Below the pieces are notes generated by a model. The model searched no databases. It worked only from the letters and a program-made list of their open reading frames with translations, and was not told the DNA's origin. A DNA stretch of 64,000 nt from Gnetum montanum (lineage: Eukaryota > Streptophyta > Gnetopsida > Gnetales > Gnetaceae), in contig MNCI01008621.1 of assembly GCA_015680685.1 (NCBI GenBank), positions 112,412 through 176,411 on the forward strand, read 5' to 3'. The translations under genes and the position numbers were made by a program. Of the stretch, positions 1 through 11,400 are shown piece by piece (position 1 is the first letter of the stretch; each line of letters begins with the position of its first letter).

Positions 1-130
1 AACAATGGAGAGAAGGATGGGAAGAAAGAGGAATGGAATGGAATCCCAAGAACAAGGTGGTGTACAGCCCCTTGTGTGTTTGATGATTAATGTGACTTGG
101 CGAATCTCATTCCAACTCTAGCCTCAAACC
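1..130 (-). mobile_element. Athila-type 3' region fragment
   Basis: Read on the minus strand, this stretch matches the non-coding region between pol and the 3' LTR of elements A (around 14880-14960) and B (around 48650-48770). It shares the GGAATGGAATGGAAT-like run and the block about a tail of CCCCTTGTGT. The window therefore opens inside another decayed minus-strand copy of the same family, most of which lies outside. No coding sequence is present. Confidence 0.7.
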
Positions 131-444
131 CCCATTATTGTAGATAAGCTAGTAATAAAGTTCATCAAAATACTAATTTAAGGAAGGTGTAGCATATCAA
201 AAGTTGAAAAATGTCTAGTGATTTCTTGTTTACAATTTTATCCTAACAAGGCATCCCTTAACAAAATCCATAACATCTCTTTCCAAAGTCTAATGGTGAT
301 TGTGTCATATTATATCATATTTCCAAAGTCATGGTCGAACATAATGAGAAGTGTGTGATATTATCATATAGTCTTATGGTGATTTTATATCTTTTATTTG
401 TGTTTACATATTAAGTATATAAGACTAAATTCATGATAGAATTA
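131..444. other. Unassigned AT-rich spacer
   Basis: No ORF, repeat match within the window, or regulatory signal could be identified here. It separates the 3'-region scrap from the left LTR of element T. Confidence 0.5.
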
Positions 445-1342
445 TGGTAAGGATATACCTCAACAAACCATAAATGGTCCCAATTCCACAGTCTTCTAAG
501 TCAAATTAGCTTAGAAAACAAGAATACAATGAAATGAAGAAATTCTCCCTTTATTAGTCAATCTCAAAATAATAATTACATCAACAATGATAATCCAAGC
601 TGAACTAAACTCTTCTAAGGATCTTAAAGGCCAAAAATGTCTCTTCTCAATCCCTCAAACTTGCTCACACTTGAAGCATATAATTTCAAAGTAAGATAGC
701 ACTCATAAGAGACTCTTCACCTTTCCTTTGGATACCCTCTCTCTTAACTTCTCTCACTCTTGCTTCCTACCTTACCTTTCCTTAGATTCTCTTCCCCTTT
801 CTTTAAACCTTAGATATCCTTTTATAATTTTTGGTGTTACCCTTAGCCTCCCCAAATCATCGGTCTTCCTTTAAAAATTCATGCACATTTCGAAAAAAAA
901 ATTTCAAATTTCAAGTGACTATAGCTTGCACTCCCTCAAACTTTCCAATATGCGACCAGACTATGACACAAAACTTTCTTGCACTAGTAAAATTTTTCAT
1001 TTTCTACTTGTATTTCTCTAATGGCTACGATGAACTATAACTTACAAACTTAGACTACAATCTTACTACAACTCATAATGGCCTACAATTCATTGCTTGA
1101 TACAAGAAACATGAAATTCTTCATTCTTCTATGACTTGTAGTTGACTATAGCTTGCTATAGCCTACAACTCATCATTACAATCAATTGTATCTCATTGCC
1201 TCATTATAATTTCCTACCTAAAGCTAGAAACATATGTAAATGACTCTAAAATAACTTCAAAACACAAATATCCACTCATAAAACTTCTAGGACACATTGA
1301 GGACAAGAAATACATGAAGAAGCTAGGGTGATGTCCTCATCA
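445..1342 (-). repeat. 3' LTR of element T
   Basis: It starts TGGTAAGG and ends CTCATCA on the plus strand and is collinear with 3940-4740, for example in the shared CAACAAACCATAAnTnGnCCCAATTCCAC block. It is about 100 bp longer than its partner owing to several indels, which indicates an old insertion. It lies next to the PPT, so it is the 3' LTR of a minus-strand element. Confidence 0.85.
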
Positions 1343-1357
1343 TATCCCTCCCTCTTA
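1343..1357 (-). promoter_or_regulatory. Polypurine tract of element T
   Basis: The plus strand reads TATCCCTCCCTCTTA, which on the minus strand is a purine run (AAGAGGGAGGGA) directly abutting the 3' LTR. This is the expected primer position for plus-strand DNA synthesis. Confidence 0.8.
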
Positions 1358-2088
1358 AAAAATGTTATTCTTGATGAACTATCATAAGTTGGAAGGCAAT
1401 ATGGCCCCATGACTCAAGTTCATTAGATTTAACATCTCAATTCTCATGACTCAATGCATCAAAATCATTATGAGAATGAATATCACACCTTGTTATAATG
1501 CTTAAATTTTTCATTTTAAGCTTCACTTTCTATTGAAGACTTGTCCCATTATGCTTCCAATATTTGAGCATTTCCTTAGAATGTCTTAGTCACATCTTCA
1601 TAATGATTTAAGCCTACACAAATTTTACACAAGTATTTGGAGAAAGATACATTACTATCCTTCAATGTAAGATCTTAGCTAATATTCAATGATAATTCTT
1701 CACCTTTAGCTAATTTAATTATTCATTCTTTAAGCATACCTTTTGCTTAACAATAATTACAACACAATTTTAATTTCCAAAATGCTTCAAGCTATGTTCC
1801 AATATCAATGGAAATACAAAATTCAAACCAACACTAACACAAGTATCAATAATTAATAACATTATCCAAATCAAATGCATCATACTCAACATCATAGAAC
1901 ACATCATCATCGCATTTACATTTAGATCATTCATCATCATAAATTCCCTTAAATTATGAATGATCAATGAAGAGTCCAAATTACTACTATCATCATCAAA
2001 AATAGTAGACAATAATTTAAATCTTTGCTAATTCTTAATTATTGTAAAAGTATTATTCTTACCTAAAAATAGCCTTATTATTAAAGTT
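1358..2088 (-). other. Non-coding 3' part of element T
   Basis: This AT-rich stretch lies between the protease remnant and the PPT, where RT, RNase H and integrase would lie in an autonomous element. I find no polymerase or integrase motif in it. The one open frame here (minus, 1770-2012) is Met/Ile/Leu-rich low-complexity sequence and does not look coding. Confidence 0.6.
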
Positions 2089-2329
2089 CCAATGTCTACT
2101 AAGACTAATATCAGCATAATTAATGGACAATACATCATAAAAAATTCTATATTGAAATCAGCTAATGGAAAATTTTGTAATACATTGCTTCTTAACTTTC
2201 TTATAATGATTCTTCATCATCCAATATCCTTTGCATGGATTGGGGTGAGGAATGGTATCTAAATTCAATAGTTTTACAACTTTGGCAGAGATCACATTCT
2301 CTTATGCTCCACCATGAATAAGTGCATTC
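2089..2329 (-). pseudogene. Ty3-type aspartic protease remnant (element T)
   Basis: Read on the minus strand, this is a degraded retropepsin-like domain. It begins with ALIHGGA, where the family normally has a D-S/G-G-A active-site loop, and continues through ENVISAKVV and HPNPCKGYW to a C-terminal LSRHW, where intact relatives have a LLGRPW-like end. The catalytic Asp is His and in-frame stops follow the active site. The order gag-PR with PR last fits a pol truncated after protease. It is non-functional. Confidence 0.7.
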
Positions 2330-2459
2330 AAAGAATAGCCTTTAACATTACAATAAGTTCTAAATAAACTCTTTCACATAATATCTTCATTCACATTTAC
2401 ATTACTAACAAAAATACAACTATTCAACTCACTTTATTCAATGATTTGTAAAGGTTTAT

Positions 2460-3610
2460 TTTGACACACCTTTCTTGAAGTTTCAGGTATATCTTCTTCT
2501 AATATAGTTTGAATTTCCTTGATCTTATTTGCATCCTTCTTTGGCTTAGTACTTTCCTATTATTTATAGCCATACAAATCATAATTATAGCACTGATCTT
2601 TACCTTTTAGGGATCTATTTCTTCTTTTTTTCCTCCTTGGTAAAGTTCACTTTCTTTCTTCCTTTTGTTAATCTTCACTTTCCTTCTTAGATGACATCTT
2701 CTACTATTGAGCTATCTCTTTTTTATTTTTTTTTCTTGTGACCTTTATTCTTCTTTAATTCAAACCTATTAATTTTAATTTTAGCCTTAAGAGCAAGATC
2801 ATAAGCTTCATCAAGGGAGTCAAGCTCATAAAATATCAATTCTTACTAATATTACATCCTTAGTTTACTAATAAAATTAGAAGCTTACTCATATTCAAAC
2901 CAATGGGCATTAGCCTTTTGTAAAGTATTACAAAACTTAACATAATACTCTTTTTTCACTTTGTCCCAATGTTTTAGAAATTTTAGCTCCTTAATGGCTT
3001 CATGATGGTATGAAGTATTCTTAAATTTCTACTTCAACTTGAACTAAATAATTTACCAACTCTTAATAGGTCTATCATGCCCTTCAAAATATTGATGGAT
3101 TATCTATCCCATCATTTGGCTACTAATCCTCCAAGTTTACTCTCAATAATATAAATCATGAACTTACTAGAAATTTTCTCAACAAAGAATATTTATTCAT
3201 AACTCTTATCCATGAAAGGAAGAAATTTGTACCTTCAACACCATTGAATATAAAAATATCAACATGACAAACTCCTAAAGCACTTCTCAAGATTTTCAAA
3301 AATTTATTATCATCATTTTCCTCACTAACATAATTGAAAGGGAATCTTTGTTCATACCTTTAAAGTTTTAAATTTTCTCTTCTTGGGGCTTTTTCATCAT
3401 TACTCCTTCTTACTCTTTACATAGGTGCAAAAGGATTTTCTTTTTCAATCTTCTCTTTACGAATTCTTAGCATTTCTTCAAAATCTTTATGTACACTAGC
3501 TACTGGCTTGGGAATGACTTCTTGAATTTTAGCCATAAAAGCTTTAAAGGAATCCTTGAGCTCCCCAGGTTTTTTCCAAGCTCTTGATTAGTATTCTTCT
3601 TAAGAGTCAT
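2460..3610 (-). pseudogene. Ty3-type gag remnant (element T)
   Basis: The first plausible ATG on the minus strand is at 3610, about 315 bp after the PBS. The N-terminus is hydrophilic and helical (for example LEKNLGELKDSFKAFMAKIQ in one frame). It is followed by a region resembling the capsid-type Retrotrans_gag domain (VEGTNFFLSWIRVMNKY), then, near 2800, a stretch LLDEAYDLALKAKIKI and a lysine-rich tail. Frame changes and stops occur throughout. Gag would form the virus-like particle that packages element RNA. A non-autonomous element keeping gag but lacking RT would still need polymerase and integrase in trans. Domain limits are approximate. Confidence 0.7.
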
Positions 3611-3924
3611 ACGTTTTATAAGGCCAAAGGAAATATCTTAAAGCAACAAGAAGATATCCTCAAATAATTTCCTTCAATTCAAGAAAAAGGAACTTGGCTT
3701 CAATATGAAAGTAAAAATTTGAAGGAAATCGCTTCAAATACTAGTCTTTCAAGAAAATTAATGCACAAATATCATAAAAGCAACTTGATCTCATAAAGAT
3801 CAAAGCTCTTATGATTCTTTAGTAATTCAAACCCTTAGTAGGTGCAGAGCATACAAATTCTTCAAAATTCATTTAAATCTTAATGAAGATCACAACTACA
3901 AGGTGTGGATGCCTTTAAACCAAT

Positions 3925-3936
3925 GCTCTAATACCA
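3925..3936 (-). promoter_or_regulatory. Primer binding site of element T
   Basis: The minus strand reads TGGTATTAGAGC, one base from TGGTATCAGAGC, the PBS widely seen for initiator methionine tRNA. A 3-bp spacer (3937-3939) separates it from the 5' LTR. This fixes the element as minus-strand. Confidence 0.85.
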
Positions 3937-3939
3937 ATT

Positions 3940-4740
3940 TGGTAAGGAGTTTCCTTAACAAACCATAACTAGACCCAATTCCACAGTCTTCTATGTTAAA
4001 TTAGCTTAGAAAATATTAATACAATGAAATGGAGAAAATTTTCCTCAATTAGTTAATCTCAAAATGAGAATTACATCAACAATGAGGAGCTAAGCTCAAC
4101 TCCAATCTTCCAAGGATTTTAGAGGCCATACATATCCTCTCTCAATCCCTTAAACTTTCTCACAATTGGATCATGCAAGTTTAAGATAATATGGGTATCA
4201 TCTTATCTAATAAGGATGCTTTTCCTACTCTCTTCCATAAGTGTTATCACTCTTACTTCTTATCTTACCTCAAACTCTCCTCTCCTTTCTTTGGACCTTA
4301 GACACTATTTTATAACTGCTAAAGTGATCCTTGGCCTTCCTCAATTATTGATCTTCCTTTGAAAATTCATGCACTTTTTGAAAAATCATTTTTTCTAGAC
4401 TACAACTATGGCTAGCACTCCCTTGCACTTCCCAACATGTGACCAAAATATGACTTACAATTTTCTTCCACTAGTAAAATTCTTCATTTTCTTCTTTTTT
4501 TTTCTCTATATTCTACAACAAATTTTGGCTCACAACCTTAACTTGGGATCTTATTGCAACTCACACTAGTCGACAACTCCTCACTATGATTCACAATCTC
4601 ATTACAATTACCTACCCAAATCTACAAGCACATGTAAATGACTCTAAGATAAGTCAAAAACATAGATACTCACTCCAAAGACTCCTAGGATACATTAAGG
4701 TTAAGAAATATATGAAGAATTCTAGGTGATGTTTTCATTA
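3940..4740 (-). repeat. 5' LTR of element T
   Basis: It is collinear with 445-1342. It starts TGGTAAGG; the distal end reads TTTTCATTA where its partner reads CCTCATCA, so the terminal dinucleotide has mutated. It lies directly beside the PBS. Confidence 0.85.
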
Positions 4741-5189
4741 AATGAACTACTTAATTAAATACATAAATCATGTGAAAAAGTGGTAGCCAAGATACTAAAG
4801 AAGATAGAAGCTTTTGTAAATGTTTTTACATTTAACATAGGAATTATTGATCAGTTTGAAGAGATAATTCAAAAGACAAATTCATCTTCATCCAATAAGA
4901 ATAATTTAAGTAGCCTATAATTGATGGTAATTTTTTTCAACATATTCTTTACCTCAAATAATGAAGTAATGGTAAACATGCTATCATTTTCTAGTGATGC
5001 CACTAATAATTTTGCAATAGTTAAAAACTCTTAACCTATAATAATATGAAAATATTTCATATCTAATACTAAGAGACTTAAGTTTCCTTCCATTAGCCTA
5101 TCTAGGTTGGAAATTCTTTTACTATATTGGCTTAATAACCCTAGGTCAGAAGTTTAAAAAATTGTACAAATTTCATATTTCAAATTATT
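4741..5189. other. Unassigned AT-rich spacer
   Basis: No frame longer than a few dozen codons and no recognised repeat. It may include more of the LINE fragment that becomes recognisable from 5190. Confidence 0.4.
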
Positions 5190-5460
5190 TCTAGAAACTA
5201 GAAATTTTTATTACATCCAAAAAATTATAAAGGATTTGTTAGACAGTTACAAAGCCTCAACATATTTTTGAAGTTAAAAATATCATTGATGTAATGCCCC
5301 AAGAAATAAGAATCAATCTAAAAGAAAGCAATCAAAAAATTACAATTAATAGTATAATTCACTCAAATGTGAGCTAAAGATTGGGAAAATAAAATGAAAT
5401 ATGTTCTTCATCATCTATGCTTTGTTTACATAATTTGCACATACACTCTTCTCTTGGTAA
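5190..5460 (-). mobile_element. LINE 3' end, C-terminal zinc-finger fragment
   Basis: On the minus strand one frame reads CKLCKQSIDDEEHISF, matching the Cys-x-x-Cys ... Glu/Asp-x-x-His pattern found at the C-terminus of many LINE reverse transcriptases. The segment is collinear, in inverted orientation, with 58128-58400, including the shared GGATTTGTTxGAxxGTTACAAAGCCTCAAC and CATTGATGTAATGCCCCAAG blocks. The second Cys pair is lost and stops are frequent. Everything upstream (RT, endonuclease) is missing, consistent with the 5' truncation usual for LINEs. Confidence 0.65.
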
Positions 5461-5559
5461 ATTGATCCAAATACCTACCTTAAAATTTCAAAATACATAA
5501 GATTACTAATTAGTAAAGTAAGCATGATATTATAACATCTCCAAGTCAAAACTAGAAGA

Positions 5560-5700
5560 TAAAATAATGAACAATGTGAAGATAGAATATGTCGATTATG
5601 TTTACTCTAAGTGGTGAACGATGAACAACATGTATTATTAGAACATTGTGAAACAAATTTAATCCAAAAAAGACAAATCTTTAGTTAGTCTTTGTATAAA
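5560..5700 (+). mobile_element. LINE C-terminal zinc-finger fragment
   Basis: A plus-strand frame reads DRICRLCLL, then a stop, then VVNDEQHVLLEHCE: the C-x-x-C, D/E-x-x-H, C arrangement typical of the LINE C-terminal knuckle. It lies about 100 bp from the oppositely oriented fragment at 5190-5460 and resembles the plus-strand copy near 62570. It is a dead fragment. Confidence 0.6.
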
Positions 5701-6440
5701 CCATTCAAGCTACCATTGTTATTTCTAGGGAATTATATAGAAGGCATTCATGTTATATGAATATTATACATATCTATGTAGTCAAGATTTATTCTTACTA
5801 AAATATTTAACATAAGTTTATTTGTCCAACATATATATAATAAAATATTAGTATTAGTATCAATAAAAAATTACATAAAAAGAAATCTAAAACTAGTTTG
5901 ATAGATCCAATGGATCTCAGTGGACCTAAGTAAAACATTTAAATTTCAATATTTTTATATCTAATTAAATAAAGCTTCACTAGCTTTAAGGATGTAGTTG
6001 CTATAGTTATCCATTATTTAAAGTTCATAAGAAATTTTTGGCATGTAATAGTTGTGTCTAATTCATATATCCACTAGTGCAATCATAGCCTTCATAGCTA
6101 AAGTAGAAATAACGCTTTACATTGCATTGACTATTCTTAACTTTATTATTTATTGTTGGAATAGAAATTTTTTTTCATAATAAACAAACTCTAAGGTAGT
6201 TGTTAAATCACCTCTATTTTTCTAGTTTTTTTTCCTATGTTAAAAGCTTCCATGATCTTACTATGAGAATTTTATTTCTATTCTAGTGAATTTAAACCTC
6301 TCTTTATGACTAGATCCTTATGTTCTTTTTTCTAGAATAGAGAGAATACAACTTAACAATATGATGCTAATGATAGGTGGCTAAAATGGTTAGCTCATTA
6401 TTTTCTTAAGTAAGAGGTTACAATAGTCATCTTTATAGGT
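5701..6440. other. Unassigned AT-rich spacer
   Basis: No coding or repeat signal recognised. Similarity to the A-family LTR begins only at about 6441, so the missing half of A's 5' LTR is not here. Confidence 0.4.
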
Positions 6441-6881
6441 TTTAACATTCACAAGTAAGCACACATAGTACACCACTTCAAGCATGCGTGGAACACTTGG
6501 TAACCTAGTAACAATTAGCGTTTGGTAATACCAGTGGTGTTGCACTAGTTCAGGATGTGTACAGAAAGTGAGAATGGATGCTAGTGTTAGGACTAGTTAG
6601 GACCTAGCTATTTAGTTAATTTAAATTAGTTATTCAATTAATTCACTTCTTCCCTCTTTAGCACCAGGATATAAAACATAAACAAAGCATAAAAAATCAT
6701 ATACCTCAATTTTACTTAACCATTTAATCATGCCATATGAGTAAGCTTGGGAAGACAATGATCTTCTAACCCATCCTTGTTCTGTGAAGGTGCATAAACA
6801 CTTAGTCCTTGGAGTTTAACTAGATCACACATAATGCTCGTATTCATATGGTTGATCGTAGGGGTACCTCACCACTCATCA
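6441..6881 (+). repeat. 5' LTR of element A, 5'-truncated
   Basis: It matches the second half of A's 3' LTR (from 16381 on): the shared CACAAGTAAGCACACATAGT, CACTTGGTAACCTAGTAACA and final CTCACCACTCATCA blocks. Sequence left of 6441 has no counterpart, so U3, including the motif cluster and TATA box, is gone. Element A could not be transcribed from this copy. Confidence 0.88.
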
Positions 6882-6882
6882 T

Positions 6883-6900
6883 TGGTGCCATTTTCGGGGA
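6883..6900 (+). promoter_or_regulatory. Primer binding site of element A
   Basis: TGGTGCCATTTTCGGGGA lies 1 bp after the 5' LTR and differs by a few transitions from TGGCGCCGTTGCCGGGGA, the PBS commonly seen in Athila/Tat-type elements. CpG-to-TpG/CpA changes account for most differences. Confidence 0.88.
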
Positions 6901-7026
6901 CTTTGTTGTTTGTGCACTAATTAGAACTTAGGAATCTTCCCATTGTTGGAACAAACCCTTAGGGTTGGTTATCTTAAAATTTTTTAAAAAGAGAAGAGAA
7001 AAGTGTTGCACACTAAAGAATTAATC

Positions 7027-8952
7027 ATGTCTCCTTCTTCTTATGAGAGTGTTTCACCACCTAGGTCTAACACAATGAACAATCGGAGGTGTAGTACACA
7101 TGATGACCCGCCAGTGCCCCAACACTTTCATGTGGTATATGTTCATCCCAATGAGTATATACTAAACTTTATCTTTATCCTCCACTAGGATGAACAACTT
7201 TGTTGGCATGATTTAGAAGGTAACATAGTGTTACCTCCTGATTGGTTAGTCCCAAGCACGCTTCTTCGTGCTCTCACATGAATTGGTATGCAGCACTTAT
7301 AAGTAGAGTACATTATGCATGAACACAACTCAAGAGAGTATCGACCCATGGAGGCACAACGTCAAAGGGACTTACAACAGGAGAGACATCATAAATCTAT
7401 GAAGGGTAAGTGGTCATAGGATGTCCCATATGTCATAGGTAAAAATGAGTGTGGTGCACTTGCCTCAGGAGGTCTTCCACAAAATGATGCTCCTTCCGTT
7501 GACTTCAGTCAAGAGGTTGTGTATCAGAATCTTCACTCAACTATCCATAACCCAAATTCTGGTACCGATGAACACAAAGGGTTTGAAAAAGGAACACGAA
7601 CACATGACAAAGATGGACATTCTGATCATAACCGTGATCAAGGCTATGATCACCGAAGAGAAGGTAGTAGGCACCATCATGGTGATGGTCCTCCTCCCTC
7701 TTCACCTCCATCATCTCCTTCCCCCTCTCCTTCAAGATCGGAATGTAGTCACAAATGGAAAGACCCTGAGGATAATGGTAGGTGAAACAAGAATAATAGA
7801 CAAAATAGTCAAGAAAGGGGATGAGGGCATACTAGAGAAACACACCACAAAAAGAGGGAGAGTAGGGAAAAACATAGGCATCATAGACGCCATAGAGAAT
7901 ATGATCCCGATGAATCCCTACTCGCTACCCCAAGTATGTTAGATATAACTGAGGTTGTTAGAATCCCAACAAGGAACCAAAAAGATAGCAGGATCAAAAG
8001 ATTGGACATGAACAATATCCCATGATTTCAAGGGGGATACAATGCTGATCCTCAAAATCATTTGCAAGCATTTCATGATGCATGTGCCTTGCAAAACATA
8101 GAAAATGAGTGGCAAAAACTCAAGTTGTTTCCATAGACACTGATCAAGGAAGAAGAAAGCTAGTACCAGTTCTTAAAACTGAAGTCCATTCACCAATGGA
8201 GTACCATGTTAGAACTATTCAATGATAAGTATCAAATGTACTCCCGAGTGTCCAACCTATGAAAGTAAATCCAAGGATGGAAACAAGGAGGACACAAACC
8301 CTTGGATGCTCCCATGGGCTGATATTATGCATTATTACATCGTTGCCCTAGCAATGGTTACTCACAGAGGGAACAACTACACCATCTCATAGATGGACTT
8401 AGGCACGAAACACGAAGAACCCTTGGGACTTATGCCCAAGGAATACTATCTAAGCTTAGAGCCCATCAAGTACAAAGATTGTTGGAGTAAGTTGCCAAGG
8501 AGGAAGGTGAGTTAAGAAAAAGAGAGTGTGCGGAGGAATACAATAGAGATCCTTCCTTCTGAAAGAAGGAAGTTAGATTTTGTGAGGATGAAGAAGAGTC
8601 ACCACTTGAAGAGATGATGAATAGGTAAACCTTGCCCATTCAAAAACCTGCATTAGAAATATTAGCAAAGGTGGAAAAAATGTGGGACTTCCTAGATAAT
8701 AGATTTCAAACCATTCTCAAAATAGTAGAGGAGTCTAGGGAACTAGGTAGTGACTGAGAAAGAAGAAAGAAGAAAGAAACTAAATATGCATGTAACAAAG
8801 CTAAGGGCAAAGCTACCATCATTGAAGAGGTTGTTGATTCAGATATAGACAATGATGGTGAATGTGAGATATGTCAATATGACCATCCTAAGGGACGTTG
8901 CCCAATAATCTCACATCTGTAGGAGTCTGGGGTGTACGCACTAAACCCATGA
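7027..8952 (+). pseudogene. gag remnant of element A
   Basis: The start is set by comparison with element B (ATG followed by TCT-CC, about 130-150 bp after the PBS in both). The protein is predicted to assemble the virus-like particle. Visible parts in order: an N-terminal PRSNT/HFHVVYVHPNEY segment; a long His/Arg/Ser/Pro-rich linker (7500-7790); a Retrotrans_gag-like core (about 7940-8260, with LQAFHDACALQNIENEWQK and TMLELFNDKYQMYSRV); a Lys/Glu-rich helix; and a zinc knuckle CEICQYDHPKGRC at 8863-8901 (CX2CX3HX4C). The reading frame shifts at least twice and holds many stops. Confidence 0.85.
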
Positions 8953-9539
8953 TTAAATAGATGACAAACACCCCAAAGGTTATATTATCCTTAAGGTATC
9001 CCAAGACAGTTCTACCAACCCTTGACATATTATCCAAGTGGAACTCCACCACAACCACATGAATAGTATCAACAATGGCAACACCCACAATCATGGAGAA
9101 TGCCACCACCATGTCAACAGTAGCCTTACCATCAACCTAACCCATATGGATACTACATGTAGCAGTCAATCTCTCCACGTGACTCTACTAGTCACGTTAC
9201 TCCTCAGTCTCACCACCAAATCCATGAGTACTATAGAACTCCTTCTCCTAGAGGAGAGGTTTCACAAATGTACTATCCTTTTCATCCGACTACACCTCTT
9301 CCACCCTTAGCCCCATTACCACCTATGCTAGCTATGTAAGGTGAGCTTCCTACCTAGTTGCAACAACATAATGCTACAAGAGCTATCAACCCTCAACCTA
9401 CTATTGGTTCAAATAACTGCATAAAGAATAGACCTTTCTTTAGAACCAACAGTCCAACTAAGTCCTTGCAACTACAAGTAGTAAATTCTCTAAATGCCTC
9501 ATCACCATTCGAGTCTTTGGAGCTTCCTTTGAATCAAGG

Positions 9540-10060
9540 ACCGTACTTAATGCACATGGTCATGCTGACTCATGATATTACTGATATGATTAAATCTAGC
9601 CACCTTCCTAGGAAATTCTCTAATCCTGGAAGTCCTTTTATATATTTGCAAATCGCTGGGAACGAACCTTGCAATGCTCTTTTGGATTCAGGTTCTAGTG
9701 TTAACTTAATCTTGTAAGAAATGTACAAAGCCTGGAACCTACCTCCATTAAAAAAGAGTAATATATGTTTATAGTTTGCTGACCAATCCATCACTATCCC
9801 ATTAGGACTAGTAGAGGACACTGTCACCACTGTTTGTGGATCGTTGTATCCAACCGATTTCCTAGTGATTCAAGTCAACAACTGTAAGGGGGACTTCCCA
9901 ATCATAATGGGAAGAGCATGGCTAAGCACAATTGATGCATGCCTAGGAATATGTAATCTTTCCTTAGAAATATCAAATGAAAATACATTTGGAAATATTG
10001 AGAAGAAGAAAGTTTCATACATCGCATACAGTGACACAAGGTGTAATTGCATGTAGAAGT
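9540..10060 (+). pseudogene. Aspartic protease domain of element A
   Basis: The active-site loop LLDSGSSVNLIL is encoded at about 9678-9713 and keeps the canonical D-S-G. A stop follows at once, and the domain continues through DFLVIQVNNCKGDFPIIMGRAWL (9860-9925), where the GRAWL box corresponds to the conserved ILGRPWL-type end of Ty3 proteases. The enzyme would cleave the Gag-Pol precursor. A Cys/Trp-rich linker to RT follows (about 10060-10300). Of the four protease copies in the window this one has the best-preserved active site. Confidence 0.8.
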
Positions 10061-10579
10061 CCTGGTTTGTACAATGTTTAACATTGCTTGCATGCAACCA
10101 ATGTGCACCAATAACTAACATACAAAGATGCCTGTATGCAGTAGCCACATGATAGAAAGGCACCCAATGGCTAATAGCTAACCAAGAGAACAATTCAACT
10201 ATATGCATGGAACCAACTGAGAGCTTAACTTGCACCTATATCGATAGCATAGATACATTAGAGCAAGTCCATCACCAACTTCCAAGTCCTAACATCGAAA
10301 ATATCAACTAGGGGAAGTTAGAAATCCCTAACAAGTTCAAGAAAAATCCCCTTGAGTTAAAACCATTTCCCACTGGTATGGAGTATACATTTCTCAAAAA
10401 TGGAAAATCAGTAATCATTAATGCTAGGCTTGTTCCTCAATAAAAAAAAGACTACTGAAAATGGTAAAAAAATGGTCAAAATCCTTTGCTTGGTCATATC
10501 CCAAATTAACCGAAATAGATCCTAGGATATGCCAACATAGGATTTACACTGACCCCTCCATGAAACCTCAATGACAACC

Positions 10580-11400
10580 GCAAAGATGACTGAACCCAAA
10601 GCTTAAGCAAGTGGTTAAAGAAGAAATTGAACAAGTTCTAAAAGCTAGGTTCATCTATCCCATTGCTAATAGTGAATGGGTTAGTCTATTAGTTATTGTG
10701 CCTAAAAATGGAGGTAAATGGAGAGTGTGTATAGAATTTAGGCTACTGAACATAGCAACATTTAAAGACCACTTCCCATTTCCATTCATCGACCAAGTCT
10801 TAGATACCATTGCAGGGCATTGTTACTATAGTTTTCTGGATGGCTATAGTGGATATAATCAAATTCAAATAGCATGAGAAGACCAAGCCAAGACTAAATT
10901 CACAAGTCCTTGGGGGACATTTGCATATAAGCAGATGTTGTTTGGCTTGTGCTATGCCCCAGCAATGTTTCAACATTTGGTCCTAAGTATTTTTTAGTAG
11001 TAAATAGGAAATGGTGTGGAGGTCTTTATGGATGATTTCTCCACCTATGGAGCGGACTTCGAACAAGCATTGGATTGATTAGAGAAAGTACTAAAATGAT
11101 GTGTAGAAACCAACTTAAGGCTCAATTAGGAAAAAAGCCATTTAATGGTCTAAGAAGGCATTGTATTAGGGCACAATATTTCACAAACAGAGATAGAAGT
11201 AGATCCTAAAAAGATTAAGATCATCCAAGGAATCACTTGGCAACCTAAAACTCTAAAAGACATCTGATCATTCCTTGGACATACAGGCTATTATAGACAT
11301 TTCATTGAGAACTTTTCAAGGATTGTAAAACCTTTGGTAGAACTAATAAAGAAGGACGTACCTTGTAAATGGACCAAGGAATGCGAGCTAGCCTTCCAAA
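10580..11400 (+). pseudogene. Reverse transcriptase domain of element A
   Basis: The longest open stretch (10611-10877) covers RT blocks 1-3: KEEIEQVLKARFIYPI, SEWVSLLVIVPKNGGKWRVC, DHFPFPFIDQVLD and YYSFLDGYSGYNQI. The catalytic box VFMDDFSTYG lies at 11022-11051; Met in place of Tyr in Y/F-x-DD is usual for this lineage. Later blocks include IVLGHNIS and SFLGHTGYYRHFIENFS. Stops interrupt after GYNQIQIA and several times later. The domain would copy element RNA to cDNA. Confidence 0.88.

Larger units (their letters stand above)
445..4740 (-). mobile_element. Element T: non-autonomous gag-only LTR retrotransposon
   Basis: Two direct repeats of about 800-900 bp flank a 2.6-kb internal region. 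On the minus strand the order is LTR, a PBS resembling the initiator-Met tRNA type (TGGTATTAGAGC against the usual TGGTATCAGAGC), gag, an aspartic-protease remnant, a polypurine tract and LTR. No reverse transcriptase, RNase H or integrase is present, and there is no room for them, so this resembles the TR-GAG class of non-autonomous Ty3 elements. The flanking pentamers are AATTA (left) and AATGA (right), a target duplication with one mismatch. Its LTRs are unrelated to those of the Athila-type elements elsewhere in the window. All coding is broken by stops. Confidence 0.85.

Noticed and set aside
1770-2012. 80-codon minus-strand frame in element T
   Set aside because: Met/Asp/Ile/Leu-rich low complexity from ATG/CAT repeats; not similar to RT or any other domain.
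7445-7942. 165-codon frame in gag of A, with a similar one at 45321-45779 in B
   Set aside because: It is an alternative frame of the repetitive His/Arg/Ser linker. The proper gag frame is the one giving the His/Arg/Ser/Pro-rich product that joins the N-terminal part; the similarity between copies reflects DNA homology. I cannot fully exclude a frameshifted product.
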